Assembly (NCBI GenBank): GCA_951812645.1
Contig: CATOSM010000001.1
Span: 1,467,560-1,531,559, forward strand
Origin: an uncultured Candidatus Nitrosopumilus sp.
GTDB taxonomy: Archaea > Thermoproteota > Nitrososphaeria > Nitrososphaerales > Nitrosopumilaceae
DNA length: 64,000 nt
Direction: 5' to 3'
Shown here: piece after piece, positions 1 to 9,107 of the stretch
Layout: each line of letters begins with the position of its first letter
Position numbering within the stretch: position 1 is the stretch's first letter
The notes under the pieces: model-generated
Told to the model about the DNA's origin: nothing
The model's input: the letters and a program-made list of their open reading frames with translations, nothing else
Databases searched by the model: none
Made by a program: the position numbers and the translations under genes

Positions 1-1
1 G

Positions 2-139
2 CTTGGCGTAACTGTTGCTTTAACTCTGTCCATTCTGGCCATATCTGCTCGAAGTTTTGGCGGAATTACTGGTGATGTGTTGGGAGCAACCAATGAGCTT
101 GCTAGGTTGGCTGCTTTGATGGCGTTTGTTTCATTATGA
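2..139 (+). CDS. cobS: Adenosylcobinamide-GDP ribazoletransferase (cobalamin synthase), 3' end only
   Basis: Only the last 45 codons lie in the window. CobS is an integral membrane enzyme that joins adenosylcobinamide-GDP to alpha-ribazole in the last steps of cobalamin assembly. The visible C-terminus contains the conserved membrane segment GGITGDVLGATNELARL followed by a hydrophobic tail, which is typical of the CobS C-terminus. Its TGA stop overlaps the ATG of the next gene (ATGA at 136-139), so the two are translationally coupled. The neighbour is CobY, which makes the GDP-activated substrate, and this strengthens the call. The start lies upstream of the window. Confidence 0.88.
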   Translation, partial: LGVTVALTLSILAISARSFGGITGDVLGATNELARLAALMAFVSL

Positions 140-720
140 TTGGCATTGTTATGGCCGGTGGCAAAGGGACTAGGATGAATTCAGATAATGAAAAGTTGTT
201 ACTTGAATATGGAAAACCCATAATTTTACATGTAGTTGATTCGTTAAAAAACTCAAAACTGTTTTCAAAAATACTAGCTGTCACTAGCTGTAATTCACCG
301 AAAACAAAAAAATTACTCGAAGAAAACGGCATAGAAACTTTTGACACGTCGGGAACTGGCTACGTCGAAGATCTAAATTCTGCACTAAAGACAATCAATG
401 ATCATGTTTTAGTTACTTCAGGTGATTTGCCATTGCTTGATGAGGAAATAATTCAAACCATAATAACCCAATTTAACCCTGACAAAATTTGGACTAGCGT
501 TCTTGTGACTCGCAAATTTCTGATATCCCTAGGCCTTGAATCTGATTGTTCGGTCAATTTTCAAGATCAAACGTGTCACTATACCGGCATTTCATTAGTC
601 AACTCTAAAAAAATCTCTTCTTTAGAAAATTTGGATGAAAATTATGTTATAATCGATGATAGGAGAATTGCATTTAATCTAAACTCTGAAAAAGATTATG
701 ACTTACTCGGCACTGCCTGA
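136..720 (+). CDS. cobY: GTP:adenosylcobinamide-phosphate guanylyltransferase
   Basis: This is the archaeal, non-homologous replacement for the guanylyltransferase activity of CobU. It transfers GMP from GTP to adenosylcobinamide phosphate to give the substrate of CobS. At 194 residues it has the MobA-like nucleotidyltransferase fold: the N-terminal loop AGGKGTRM (residues 7-14), a Lys near residue 20, and SGDLPL at 95-100 supplying the metal-binding Asp. It overlaps cobS by four bases. Its last 18 bases overlap the convergent S27e gene. The pairing with cobS fixes the function; by sequence alone a MobA-type molybdenum cofactor enzyme would be the alternative. Confidence 0.88.
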   Translation: MIGIVMAGGKGTRMNSDNEKLLLEYGKPIILHVVDSLKNSKLFSKILAVTSCNSPKTKKLLEENGIETFDTSGTGYVEDLNSALKTINDHVLVTSGDLPLLDEEIIQTIITQFNPDKIWTSVLVTRKFLISLGLESDCSVNFQDQTCHYTGISLVNSKKISSLENLDENYVIIDDRRIAFNLNSEKDYDLLGTA

Positions 721-900
721 GATTTTGCCGTTGATTTGAGCTCTAGATCCAGTTGGTTCTGAAATAGTATTTCCACACGAATTGCATGCGATCTGTGTGG
801 ATGCGTGCGAATAGACTATTTGTAATTCACCGCACTCGTTGCAATTAACTTTTTGAAACGTGCTGGATGGCTTTGGAATTTCGATGTGATCCTTCTTCAT
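703..900 (-). CDS. rps27e: 30S ribosomal protein S27e
   Basis: A 65-residue zinc-ribbon ribosomal protein of the archaeal/eukaryotic small subunit. The zinc ligands are the two CxxC pairs at Cys20/Cys23 and Cys39/Cys42, in the usual spacing for S27e, and the length matches the archaeal family. It is the downstream gene of an L44e-S27e pair: its ATG at 898-900 overlaps the end of L44e by four bases, so the two are translated from one message. It converges on cobY with an 18-base overlap of coding sequence. Confidence 0.93.
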   Translation of the reverse strand: MKKDHIEIPKPSSTFQKVNCNECGELQIVYSHASTQIACNSCGNTISEPTGSRAQINGKISGSAE

Positions 901-1178
901 GCTGCTACCAACTCAAACTTCTTAATTCTAACGCCTTTTTTATTGTATTTCTTTTTACATGCTGTACATGTCATAAGCGGTGTAACTTTCTTTGTAACTT
1001 TGGCCGGCTTTGCCAATTTTGGGAATTTTTGTCCCCCGTATCCCTGTTTACGTTCTGCGTGTCTGCGTTCGCCTCTAGCAGAACCACGCCTTTTTCCGGC
1101 CTTGTAAATGGAGACCCTTTGTTCTGTATGTGTTTTGCATTTTGCACAATACTTTCTGATCACCTTGGGGATGTTCAT
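897..1178 (-). CDS. rpl44e: 50S ribosomal protein L44e
   Basis: A 93-residue basic ribosomal protein of the archaeal/eukaryotic large subunit, homologous to eukaryotic L36a/L42. It has the two zinc-binding pairs CAKC (residues 11-14) and CTAC (71-74), and between them the Arg/Lys/Gly-rich central stretch ending in GYGGQKFP. It starts the L44e-S27e operon. The message is probably almost leaderless, because a TATA-like element lies about 25 bases upstream of the ATG. Confidence 0.94.
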   Translation of the reverse strand: MNIPKVIRKYCAKCKTHTEQRVSIYKAGKRRGSARGERRHAERKQGYGGQKFPKLAKPAKVTKKVTPLMTCTACKKKYNKKGVRIKKFELVAA

Positions 1179-1198
1179 ATCAACAAAACCTCTCCAAC

Positions 1199-1210
1199 CG
1201 TAATTTAAGC
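1199..1210 (-). promoter_or_regulatory. Probable TATA box of the L44e-S27e operon
   Basis: Read on the minus strand the site is GCTTAAATTA. Its centre lies about 27 bases upstream of the L44e ATG, the usual distance from archaeal box A to the transcription start, which implies a leader of only a few bases. Called from position and composition only. Confidence 0.45.
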
Positions 1211-1248
1211 ATTGAATCTATAATAGGCGCAAAATCCAACTAGGCGTA

Positions 1249-3012
1249 GTGACTTTGAGCCTGGCAAATTCAATTCTGTCCCTTAACTCGGTGGCAACGG
1301 GTGACAAAAAAGCCGATCTAATTTTAAAAGATTGCAATCTGTTATCTGTCTATACAAGAGAAATAATTCCAAAAATACAGGTTGCTATCATCCATGATAG
1401 AATAGCATACGTTGGGCCTGATGCATCGCACGCAATTGGTCCTAAAACCGCCGTAATTGATGTCAAGGGGAAATATGTCAGTCCTGGCCTTGCAGATCCG
1501 CATTTGCACATTGATCAGTTTGTACTGCCATCTGAATTTGCCAAAAAAGCATTACTCTGTGGTGTAACTTCTCTTTTCTCTGATCCAATTGATATTGTTA
1601 GTGTGGGTGGGTACCGCGGCTTTCAAGAATTTTTAAAGCTGGGTGAAAATCTTCCGATTAGGGTTTTTCAAGCAGTTCCAGGGGGCTTGCCTGTTGACGC
1701 AAAATTTAGCAGCAGTAACTCATTAACATTATCGCAAGAAAAAACTGCAGCAAAGCATCCGCATGTTGTTGGATTGGGCGAGGTTTTCTCATGGACCAAA
1801 GTTACACTCCGTGAACCAAAAACAATGAAATCCCTTTCATCAATGCTTGAGTGTGACTGCATAATTAATGGACATACTGCAGGTGCAAGTGATAAAAAAC
1901 TAAATGCGTATGTTTCATCTGGAATTTTATCTTGTCATGAGCCAACCGATTTTGATCAAGTCTTAGAAAGGCTTCGTCTTGGTATGTGGATAATGATTAG
2001 AGAGGGCTCTATTCGGCGTGACCTGAAAGAAATAGTTCCACACGTTTTGTCGCATGGAACCCATCTTGATCGTCTGATGTTTTGTTCTGATGGCCTTGAT
2101 CCTCTTGATATGTCTAAATTCGGTCACATAGATCACTGCATACGAGAATCAATCAAACTTGGTTTGGCGCCAATTGACGCAATTACAATGGCATCAAAGA
2201 ATAACTTTGATTATTATAATATGGGAAAAGACCTGGGCGGTATTGCCCCTGGCAAATTAGCAGATATCTTAATTTTTGATGATTTGAAATCTTTTAAACC
2301 AAACAAGGTCTTTGTTGGAGGCAGGCTTGTAGTGTCAAATGGACAAATTGTATCTCCAATTAGGAAAAAAATTATTTCCCCTTGGATTAAAAAAACTGTA
2401 AAACTAAAAAAATTCTCCAAAGATGATTTCTTAATAAAATCAAAAAAGAAGGACGTTATTGCAAATACCATCTACATGCAAACTGAAATTATCACAAAAA
2501 TAGGTTCGGCCGGACTTTCTTCAAGGGATGGGCATGTTTCAGCCTCTCTAGATTCCGATATATGGAAAGTTGCAGCATTTGATCGAGTCCATGGAACTAA
2601 CAAACATTCTATTGGTTTTCTAGAGAATTTTGGTGCAGATATAGGCGCCTTTGCTTCAACTTGGAGTTTTCATGAAAATGACATGATCGTTATTGGCTCA
2701 AGTGATTCTGATATGGCCACTGCATCTAACCACATTATCAAAAATCAGGGCGGCCTTGCAGTGGCTAAATCTGGAGAGATTCTTGCTTCACTGCCTTTGC
2801 AGTTTGGAGGAATCGTTTCTACCGATTCTTTTGAAAAAGTTTCATCCAATTTTGAAAAAATCAATAATGTGATTGTGGATTCTGGCTCTAAATTTTTGAG
2901 GCCCCATCTAATTCCGTTATTCCTGCCGTTTTTGGCTTTACCCTCAGTTCGAATTCTTTCTGGCGGAATTGTCGATGTGAAAAAACGGAGCTACATTCCG
3001 CCGATCTGCTAA
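1249..3012 (+). CDS. adeC: Adenine deaminase
   Basis: A 587-residue amidohydrolase of the AdeC family that converts adenine to hypoxanthine in purine salvage. Visible family motifs are PGLADPHLHID (residues 79-89, metal ligands), GHTAG (208-212), the helix LNAYVSSGI leading to SCHE (228-231), REGS (251-254), FCSDGLDP (278-285) with GHID shortly after, and the long C-terminal domain with GGIV. Two motif positions differ from the usual bacterial forms (SCHE for SDHE, SDG for TDD), so substrate preference could differ. The start is the GTG at 1249; no better ATG matches the N-terminus. A TATA-like CTATAATA sits about 30 bases upstream. It is probably transcribed alone. Confidence 0.85.
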   Translation: MTLSLANSILSLNSVATGDKKADLILKDCNLLSVYTREIIPKIQVAIIHDRIAYVGPDASHAIGPKTAVIDVKGKYVSPGLADPHLHIDQFVLPSEFAKKALLCGVTSLFSDPIDIVSVGGYRGFQEFLKLGENLPIRVFQAVPGGLPVDAKFSSSNSLTLSQEKTAAKHPHVVGLGEVFSWTKVTLREPKTMKSLSSMLECDCIINGHTAGASDKKLNAYVSSGILSCHEPTDFDQVLERLRLGMWIMIREGSIRRDLKEIVPHVLSHGTHLDRLMFCSDGLDPLDMSKFGHIDHCIRESIKLGLAPIDAITMASKNNFDYYNMGKDLGGIAPGKLADILIFDDLKSFKPNKVFVGGRLVVSNGQIVSPIRKKIISPWIKKTVKLKKFSKDDFLIKSKKKDVIANTIYMQTEIITKIGSAGLSSRDGHVSASLDSDIWKVAAFDRVHGTNKHSIGFLENFGADIGAFASTWSFHENDMIVIGSSDSDMATASNHIIKNQGGLAVAKSGEILASLPLQFGGIVSTDSFEKVSSNFEKINNVIVDSGSKFLRPHLIPLFLPFLALPSVRILSGGIVDVKKRSYIPPIC

Positions 3013-3056
3013 GTAATGTTAAAAAGGGGGATTTGGCGGATTGAATCTGAACCTGA

Positions 3057-4679
3057 ATGGCATCAATTCAACAAGGACCAAATGGGCCTGTTTTAGTCCT
3101 CAAAGAGAGCGCACTACAGCAAAAAGGCAAAGATGCCCAACAAAACAATATTGCAGCAGCAAAGCTGGTTGCTCAATTAGTCAGAAGCAGTCTTGGTCCT
3201 AGAGGCCTTGATAAAATGCTAGTTGATTCTTTGGGCGATGTAACCATTACAAATGATGGCGCAACAATTCTGAAAGAAATTGACGTTCAACACCCGGCAG
3301 CCAAAATGATGGTTGAAATTTCCAAAACCGTAGATAACGAAGTGGGAGATGGTACGACATCTTCTGTAATTTTTGGTGGCGCATTATTGGCAAGAGCCGA
3401 GGATCTTCTTAACAAAGACGTTCATTCTTCAACTATTATTGATGGATACCAGGCAGCATCAGATAAAACCCTTGAAATTTACTCAAATCTAGCTAAAAAA
3501 ATCCAACCTGACGATAAAGCATCTCTTTTAAAAATCGCTACAACAAGTATGCAATCAAAATTAATCTCCGAAGATAGCACACTAATTTCTAAAATTATAG
3601 TAGAGGCGATTCTCAGTATTGCGACCAAATATGGTGATGACTATTCAGTTGATCTTGAAAATATTAAAGTAGAAAAGAAAGCCGGTGGCTCAATTGACGA
3701 TACCCAGATTGTCAAAGGAATTGTTTTAGATAAAGAAATCGTTCATAGTGGAATGCCTACCAAAATTGAAAATGCAAAAATTGCACTAATCAATTCAGCA
3801 TTAGAGATTGAAAAAACCGAACTGAGTGCAGAAATTAGAATTACAGACCCAACACAAATGCAAATGTTCTTGGAAGAAGAAAATAGAATGCTCAAATCCA
3901 TGGTTGACAAACTACACGACATTGGAGCCAACGTCCTGATCTGTCAAAAAGGAATTGATGACATTTCCCAACACTATCTTGCAAAGTATGGGATTATGGC
4001 AGTACGTCGTGTCAAAGAAAGTGACATGATTAAACTTTCCAAAGCCACAGGCGGACGCGTGATTAGTAATCTTGATGATCTTTCAGAAAACGATCTTGGC
4101 TCTGCCAGTCTGGCCCATCAAAAGAAAGTTGAATCTGATAAATGGGTCTTCATTGAGGGTTGCAAACATCCGCAATCCGTTACAATGTTAATCCGTGGTG
4201 GCACTCAAAGGGTAATTGATGAGGTTGACCGTTCCATTCATGATTCTTTGATGGTTGTCAAGGATGTGATTGAAAAACCTGCAATCGTGGCAGGTGGCGG
4301 TGCCCCTGAAGCATTTGCAGCCTCATTGCTCAAAGATTGGGCTGATAATTTCGATGGTAGGGTACAACTTGCAATTAAAAAATATGCAGAAGCCCTGGAA
4401 ACAATCCCGCTCACTATTGCTGAAAATGCCGGCATGGATCCAATTGACACCATGGCTAATCTTAGAGCAAAACAAAATCAGGGTCAAAAATGGACTGGTA
4501 TTGACGCCAAAAATCTGAAAATTTCAGACATGATGGCAATTAATGTCGTAGAACCGATTGCAGTTAAAGAACAAATCATCAAATCTGCCACAGAGGCAGC
4601 ATGTATGGTTCTTAGAATTGATGACGTTATCTCCATATCTGGCGCTCCAGGTGGCGGCGGCACGCCACCAATGGGCTAA
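3057..4679 (+). CDS. thsA: Thermosome subunit (group II chaperonin)
   Basis: A 540-residue CCT/thermosome subunit forming the ATP-driven, double-ring cytoplasmic folding machine. It shows the N-terminal [12 protein letters not shown] (residues 43-54), TNDGATIL (65-72), the nucleotide-binding GDGTTS (97-102), GGGAPE near residue 415 in the equatorial domain, and the flexible Gly-rich tail ending GGGGTPPMG. The length is typical. The ATG is preceded by an AT-rich GTTAAAAAG element about 35 bases upstream that may be box A. Archaeal genomes often carry two or three paralogues, so the subunit letter is provisional. Confidence 0.95.
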   Translation: MASIQQGPNGPVLVLKESALQQKGKDAQQNNIAAAKLVAQLVRSSLGPRGLDKMLVDSLGDVTITNDGATILKEIDVQHPAAKMMVEISKTVDNEVGDGTTSSVIFGGALLARAEDLLNKDVHSSTIIDGYQAASDKTLEIYSNLAKKIQPDDKASLLKIATTSMQSKLISEDSTLISKIIVEAILSIATKYGDDYSVDLENIKVEKKAGGSIDDTQIVKGIVLDKEIVHSGMPTKIENAKIALINSALEIEKTELSAEIRITDPTQMQMFLEEENRMLKSMVDKLHDIGANVLICQKGIDDISQHYLAKYGIMAVRRVKESDMIKLSKATGGRVISNLDDLSENDLGSASLAHQKKVESDKWVFIEGCKHPQSVTMLIRGGTQRVIDEVDRSIHDSLMVVKDVIEKPAIVAGGGAPEAFAASLLKDWADNFDGRVQLAIKKYAEALETIPLTIAENAGMDPIDTMANLRAKQNQGQKWTGIDAKNLKISDMMAINVVEPIAVKEQIIKSATEAACMVLRIDDVISISGAPGGGGTPPMG

Positions 4680-4717
4680 GTCAAAGATTAAGTGCTTCTG
4701 GTTTTTGTAAATTACTG

Positions 4718-5581
4718 ATGTACAGGCTTGGCGTTGATTTAGGCGGTACCAAAATCGAAGCCATTCTTTTAGATGAAAGCTTTGAAGTTATTCAAAGAAA
4801 AAGAATTCCGACTCCTCAAGAAAACTATCAAAAAATTTTGGATTCTATGACTTCGCTCGTTTTAGATTTGTCTGAAAACGTTTCTGATTATTCTTTGGGC
4901 GTGTGTGCCCCTGGAGCTATTTCCAAACAAACTGGATTGATAAAAAATAGCAATACCCGATGTTTGACTGGGAAACCGCTAAAGGAAGATTTGCAAAGCA
5001 AGATTGGAAAAAAGGTTTCTATGGAAAATGACGCCAACTGTTTCACACTGGCTGAAGCAACATTAGGCGCAGCAGCTGATTTTGATTTAGTTTTTGGTGT
5101 AGTTATTGGTACTGGTGTCGGAGGCGGGATTGTGATTGATAAAAAACTCTATTCTGGACGAACAAACATTGCAGGCGAATGGGGTCACCATACACTACAC
5201 CGTAATGGAAATTCTTGTTATTGTGGCAAGAGTGGATGCGTGGAGACTTACATCAGTGGACCGTCCCTTGAAATCCAGTGGACCAGACTGACTGGAAAAT
5301 CCCAGTCTGTACCTGACATTCTAGCAAATCTTGATGATGAAATTGGAAAAAAATGGAAAAATGATCTTACAGAAAATTTTGGTTGTGGTCTTGCAAACGT
5401 AATCGATATTTTAGATCCTGATGCAATCGTTTTAGGTGGCGGTTTATCCAACATTGATTTTTTATACACTGATGGAAAGGAATCGATTCACAATAAGGTA
5501 TTTTCAGATTTAGCTGATACGCCTATACTCAAAAACAAATTGGGTGATTCTGCTGGTGTTTTTGGCGCATGCATGCTCTAA
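4718..5581 (+). CDS. ROK-family sugar kinase (glucokinase/N-acetylhexosamine kinase type)
   Basis: A 287-residue ROK protein, expected to phosphorylate a hexose or N-acetylhexosamine using ATP. The N-terminal phosphate loop DLGGTK is at residues 7-12, the active-site region ENDANC at 103-108, and GTGVGGGI at 131-138. The ROK sugar/zinc signature is complete: GEWGHH at 153-158 followed by the zinc cluster CYCGKSGC (167-174) and the conserved E176. The exact sugar cannot be read from the sequence. It starts 38 bases after the thermosome stop, and its stop overlaps the convergent DUF2024 gene by four bases. Confidence 0.82.
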   Translation: MYRLGVDLGGTKIEAILLDESFEVIQRKRIPTPQENYQKILDSMTSLVLDLSENVSDYSLGVCAPGAISKQTGLIKNSNTRCLTGKPLKEDLQSKIGKKVSMENDANCFTLAEATLGAAADFDLVFGVVIGTGVGGGIVIDKKLYSGRTNIAGEWGHHTLHRNGNSCYCGKSGCVETYISGPSLEIQWTRLTGKSQSVPDILANLDDEIGKKWKNDLTENFGCGLANVIDILDPDAIVLGGGLSNIDFLYTDGKESIHNKVFSDLADTPILKNKLGDSAGVFGACML

Positions 5582-5838
5582 TTTGGACATCCTTTCATCT
5601 TTGAAATAGAATACCCGCCAGTCATAATTTCAATTCCCATGTCTTCTGGAACCGATTGCGTATGACAAAATTTACGTTCATTTGTAGTTACAGTTGGCGA
5701 TTCTTCCCCAATGGATTTTACCCATTCTTTGGCAAAAGAAATTGCCTTTTGTGTTTCATTTCTATCTGTTACGGCATCAAAATGTACCGTATGCCCATCT
5801 TTTGCTTTTAGGCATGTATCAAAAACATGAAAATCCAT
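5578..5838 (-). CDS. DUF2024-family small protein
   Basis: An 86-residue cytoplasmic protein of unknown function. It matches the DUF2024 pattern known mostly from bacteria: an N-terminal VFDTxxxxKDG followed by HFDAV, a central helix with AKEW, a near-invariant FCHT, and a C-terminal GYSISKMKGC. I chose the ATG at 5838 rather than the in-frame GTG at 5847, because HVFDT then follows the start closely, as in the family. It is the last gene of a minus-strand run that includes guaA. No function can be inferred from the neighbours. Confidence 0.7.
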   Translation of the reverse strand: MDFHVFDTCLKAKDGHTVHFDAVTDRNETQKAISFAKEWVKSIGEESPTVTTNERKFCHTQSVPEDMGIEIMTGGYSISKMKGCPN

Positions 5839-5850
5839 ACCAATCACCAG

Positions 5851-6216
5851 TTATGTGGAATACCGATTTTTAATCGTTATAATTTTTTCTACGACCGCAT
5901 TTACATCCGCATCTAATTCCACACTTGTCAAGATCAGTCCTGCCCCTCCAATTGGAACGGTCACTCGATAAATTTTTTCATACTTTGCTAATGCATAAAC
6001 TGGCTTTCCAATTTTATCCGCTGTTTTTTTACGTGTCGACCAGCGATACACTGCCTGGGATAATGACGTCTCTGTTTCTTCCCTTGAGAGATGGCTTTGT
6101 AGTCCCGGTCTCATCTTGTCATAGAGTTCCCCAAAGTCGTATATCCCCACATAACGAATATCTTTATCACAATCTAAAATCTCCGAGCAGATTTTTTCAT
6201 ATTCCATTTTTATCAC
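5851..6216 (-). CDS. Conserved hypothetical protein, small alpha/beta, Thaumarchaeota-type
   Basis: A 121-residue soluble protein without a recognisable catalytic motif. The middle part (IRYVGIYDFGELYDKM, then SREETETSLSQAVYRW) and the C-terminal hydrophobic strands (RVTVPIGGAGLILTSVEL) suggest a small mixed alpha/beta domain of the Roadblock/longin size class, but this is only an impression. The GTG at 6216 overlaps the guaA stop (TAGTG), so it is probably coupled to guaA. The ATG at 6207 is an alternative start. It resembles short proteins that occur in many paralogues in marine Thaumarchaeota. Confidence 0.6.
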   Translation of the reverse strand: MIKMEYEKICSEILDCDKDIRYVGIYDFGELYDKMRPGLQSHLSREETETSLSQAVYRWSTRKKTADKIGKPVYALAKYEKIYRVTVPIGGAGLILTSVELDADVNAVVEKIITIKNRYST

Positions 6217-7739
6217 TACTGAGGCTCAATTGTCGCCGGTGGCTTGCTTGAAATAGTATAGGTTACCCATGTAACACCTTCAACCTCATTTGTTATTCTG
6301 TTACTCATTTTTTCTAACAAACCATGTGGTAATCTGGTCCAATCTGCAGTCATTGCATCAATAGAGTCCACCACTCTGATCATTACGATATTTCCGTACT
6401 TTCTTTCGTCTCCGACAACCCCTACTGCTTTATCATCACCTACTGCTGCATATGCCTGCCATACCTTTTCATACCATCCTGCTTCCATCAATTCTTCCTC
6501 TACAATTTTGCTTGCCACCTTGCAAATCCCTAGTTTTTGTGGTGTAACCTCTCCGATTATTCTAACTGACAGGCCTGGACCTGGAAATGGGTGTCTCATG
6601 AAAAGTTTTTCAGGAACTTCAAGAATCTCTGCAATTTTTCTTACTTCATCTTTGTATAGTTCTCTTAACGGCTCTAAAATTTCTAAATTAAGCCAATCTG
6701 GCAATCCTCCGACATTGTGATGAGATTTTATGACTGCAGCAGGCCCTTTTGAAACTCCACTTTCAATTACGTCTGGGTATAGCGTACCTTGAGCCAACCA
6801 TTTGAATGGACCGTTTCCTTTAGCAAATTCTGTAAAAACACGCACGAATTCTTCCCCTACAACCCTTCTTTTCTTTTCTGGATCTTCAACTCCTTTCAGT
6901 TTTTCAAGAAAAATGCCTGCCGCATCCACTGATGTAAAATTTACTTTGAAATTATCTCTGAACATCCCTTCGACTTCTTTTTCTTCATTTAATCGTAATA
7001 CGCCGTTATTCACAAAAACACATTTCAGTCTGTCCCCAATTGCCTTGTGAATTAATAACGCAACTACCGTGGAATCTATTCCCCCACTTACACCACACAG
7101 TACATTGCCGTCAATTTTTGAGATCTTTTCAACTGCTGCATCAATAAAACCCTCCATTGTCCACTCTTGTTTTGCCCCACAAACCTTCAAAACAAAATTC
7201 TTTAAAATTTCTGTACCCTGCTCAGTATGTACTACTTCGGGATGAAACTGAATTCCGTATATTGATTTGTCCTCTGATGCAATTGCAGCTGCTTTTGCAC
7301 TCTCAGTATGTCCAATTACCTTGAATCCCTCTGGAATTTGTTCTGCCTCATCGCCATGACTCATCCATGCTCTGACTGATTCGCCAACTCCGTTTAGAAG
7401 GTCCTTGTCACTGTCTACCGTTAATAGCGATGAACCGTATTCTCTGTTTGCTCTTTTCACCTTTCCACCATATTTGTTAACAATTAGTTGGTGGCCATAG
7501 CAAATTCCAAGTAATGGTAAATCCATATCAAAAACTCTGTTTTCTGGAATTGGGGCGTCTGAACTGTGCACGCTTGACGGGCCTCCAGAAAAAATTATTC
7601 CTGCGGGATTTAGCTTTTGCAATTCTTCATAACTGATATCATATGGAACAAGTTCCGCATAAACAGAAAACTCTCTGATTCTCCTACAAATTAGATGGCT
7701 GTACTGTGACCCAAAATCCAAAACCACAATTTTATCCAT
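6216..7739 (-). CDS. guaA: GMP synthase (glutamine-hydrolysing)
   Basis: A 507-residue single-chain GMP synthetase that aminates XMP to GMP with glutamine and ATP. The N-terminal class I glutamine amidotransferase has the nucleophile Cys80 in GICYGHQ and the His166/Glu168 pair in QFHPE. The ATP pyrophosphatase domain has the PP-loop SGGIDS at 218-223, and the C-terminal dimerisation domain contains HPFPGPGL. Many archaea encode the two halves separately; here they are fused as in bacteria. The ATG at 7739 lies four bases downstream of the preceding gene's stop, and the stop overlaps the next start. guaB, which makes its substrate, is 2.3 kb away. Confidence 0.95.
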   Translation of the reverse strand: MDKIVVLDFGSQYSHLICRRIREFSVYAELVPYDISYEELQKLNPAGIIFSGGPSSVHSSDAPIPENRVFDMDLPLLGICYGHQLIVNKYGGKVKRANREYGSSLLTVDSDKDLLNGVGESVRAWMSHGDEAEQIPEGFKVIGHTESAKAAAIASEDKSIYGIQFHPEVVHTEQGTEILKNFVLKVCGAKQEWTMEGFIDAAVEKISKIDGNVLCGVSGGIDSTVVALLIHKAIGDRLKCVFVNNGVLRLNEEKEVEGMFRDNFKVNFTSVDAAGIFLEKLKGVEDPEKKRRVVGEEFVRVFTEFAKGNGPFKWLAQGTLYPDVIESGVSKGPAAVIKSHHNVGGLPDWLNLEILEPLRELYKDEVRKIAEILEVPEKLFMRHPFPGPGLSVRIIGEVTPQKLGICKVASKIVEEELMEAGWYEKVWQAYAAVGDDKAVGVVGDERKYGNIVMIRVVDSIDAMTADWTRLPHGLLEKMSNRITNEVEGVTWVTYTISSKPPATIEPQ

Positions 7740-7743
7740 GCTA

Positions 7744-8313
7744 TCACTTGCTTACATTCTCAAGCATTCTTGTAAGTGACCAACCTGCCGTGTTAATCAG
7801 TTCACTTACTCTTTCTTTCTGCCTATAATTTTTAACTATGATTTCTCTAATGTCTGCACCGTTCTTGTTTACAATGTAATCTATCACCGATTCTTTCTGG
7901 ATTTTTCCATTTTCTGCCTCAATGGCGTCTTTCTTTTTCATCTCTCCGATTATTCTATCCAAAAAGAATGATTTGAAAGGCGGCGTATTTGCATCAATTA
8001 TAATCTCACTATCCAATACTATGGAAACTTGATCTGGTGTGACAAATGCGTTGGCAATAATCTTGCCATCATTAGTTCTTTTAATCGGGATTGAGTTTTG
8101 TTCAGGCTTTTCAATTTCTGCAGATTCGCTCTCAATTTTCTTACTGGTTCCCAATTCCGAGGCTTTGGCGAAGCTGGAATCTTTCAAAAACAAGTCCAAA
8201 ACGGCGATGTTTTTTTCTAACATCTCTATTCCCTCCTGGTGCTTGTCGATTTGTTCGATCAGGCTATCCTTCAAAGCGACAATTTCCTTAACTTGCTCCT
8301 CTGAGAATTTCAT
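7744..8313 (-). CDS. Conserved hypothetical coiled-coil protein
   Basis: A 189-residue protein of unknown function. Residues 1-50 are a charged amphipathic helix likely to form a coiled coil. A low-complexity acidic linker runs from about 55 to 80, followed by a compact domain with strands around KIIANAFVTPDQVSIVL and a C-terminal helix ending AGWSLTRML. No enzyme motif or membrane segment is visible. It is the first gene of the run leading to guaA, four bases away, so the two are probably co-transcribed. Confidence 0.6.
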   Translation of the reverse strand: MKFSEEQVKEIVALKDSLIEQIDKHQEGIEMLEKNIAVLDLFLKDSSFAKASELGTSKKIESESAEIEKPEQNSIPIKRTNDGKIIANAFVTPDQVSIVLDSEIIIDANTPPFKSFFLDRIIGEMKKKDAIEAENGKIQKESVIDYIVNKNGADIREIIVKNYRQKERVSELINTAGWSLTRMLENVSK

Positions 8314-8348
8314 AATTTGGTTAATGAGGGATGGGTATTAAATGCATT

Positions 8349-9095
8349 CTAGGTAATTATAATATCAAGCTCTTTGTATGATATTTTCTTAAATCCTTTG
8401 ATTGATTCTGACGTTGTAAATAGCTCTGATTTTGTAAATGTGGATAGCCATTCTAAAAGCTCTCTTCCTTTTTTCAATTTTTTCAATTTAATTTTTCTGT
8501 CTTTTCGTTTCGTTTCTGAATGCCTTCCTATCCTTTTTCCAAAATCCATTCCAAACAAAATAATTTTTTCTGCTTGAAAGTGATTTGCTAGAAAAACCCC
8601 TCTGTCTCCGTCCGTAAACCCCCCAAAGTTTTTGATTTTACCAAAAGGAGCAGATTGTGTCGTTCCAATACAATTTCTTAATCTTTTAACAAATCGTAAC
8701 TCACCAATGTTGTCGCCATGTGCATGTACAACAAAAACTGATTTTGTTTTCCCAATTTTTTCCAATGTTTTTTTGTCCCCATCCAAATCTGTCACAATAA
8801 TATCTGGCATGATTTTATTTTCAACAAGTAGTTTCATTGAACTGTCTGCAGCAATAGTTACTGTTTTTTCATATTTTTTTAATTTCGGTATTGCTGATGA
8901 TAGGGATGGACCTGAACCGACAACCAACACTGTATTTCCTTTGATTAATGCAGAAATTCTTTTATCGGTTTTAGTTTTTTTTAAAATCGAATTTAAAATA
9001 ATGGCCGATTCTTTATCTTTTTTTCCAGCATATTTGAACTCCTTTAAAATTTCATTGTACCTCTTTTTCCAGCCTAAAACCATCATATCACTCAA
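8349..9095 (-). CDS. mptE: 6-hydroxymethyl-7,8-dihydropterin pyrophosphokinase, archaeal MptE type
   Basis: A 248-residue protein of the MptE/DUF115 family. It activates 6-hydroxymethyl-dihydropterin with ATP in archaeal folate or methanopterin synthesis and replaces bacterial FolK. Diagnostic stretches are VLVVGSGPSLSSAIP (near residue 60), the metal-binding DIIVTDLDGD, VHAHGDN, GGFTDGDRG and LFGMDFG near the C-terminal third. Starts available are TTG 9095 and ATG 9086; the second fits the family slightly better. It is divergent from folP, the next enzyme of the pathway, with only 12 bases between annotated starts. Confidence 0.82.
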   Translation of the reverse strand: MSDMMVLGWKKRYNEILKEFKYAGKKDKESAIILNSILKKTKTDKRISALIKGNTVLVVGSGPSLSSAIPKLKKYEKTVTIAADSSMKLLVENKIMPDIIVTDLDGDKKTLEKIGKTKSVFVVHAHGDNIGELRFVKRLRNCIGTTQSAPFGKIKNFGGFTDGDRGVFLANHFQAEKIILFGMDFGKRIGRHSETKRKDRKIKLKKLKKGRELLEWLSTFTKSELFTTSESIKGFKKISYKELDIIIT

Positions 9096-9107
9096 ATTGC
9101 ATTAGAT

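Noticed and set aside
853..1208. Two plus-strand frames opposite S27e/L44e, rich in Cys and Phe
   Set aside because: They are antisense shadows of two well-conserved ribosomal protein genes.
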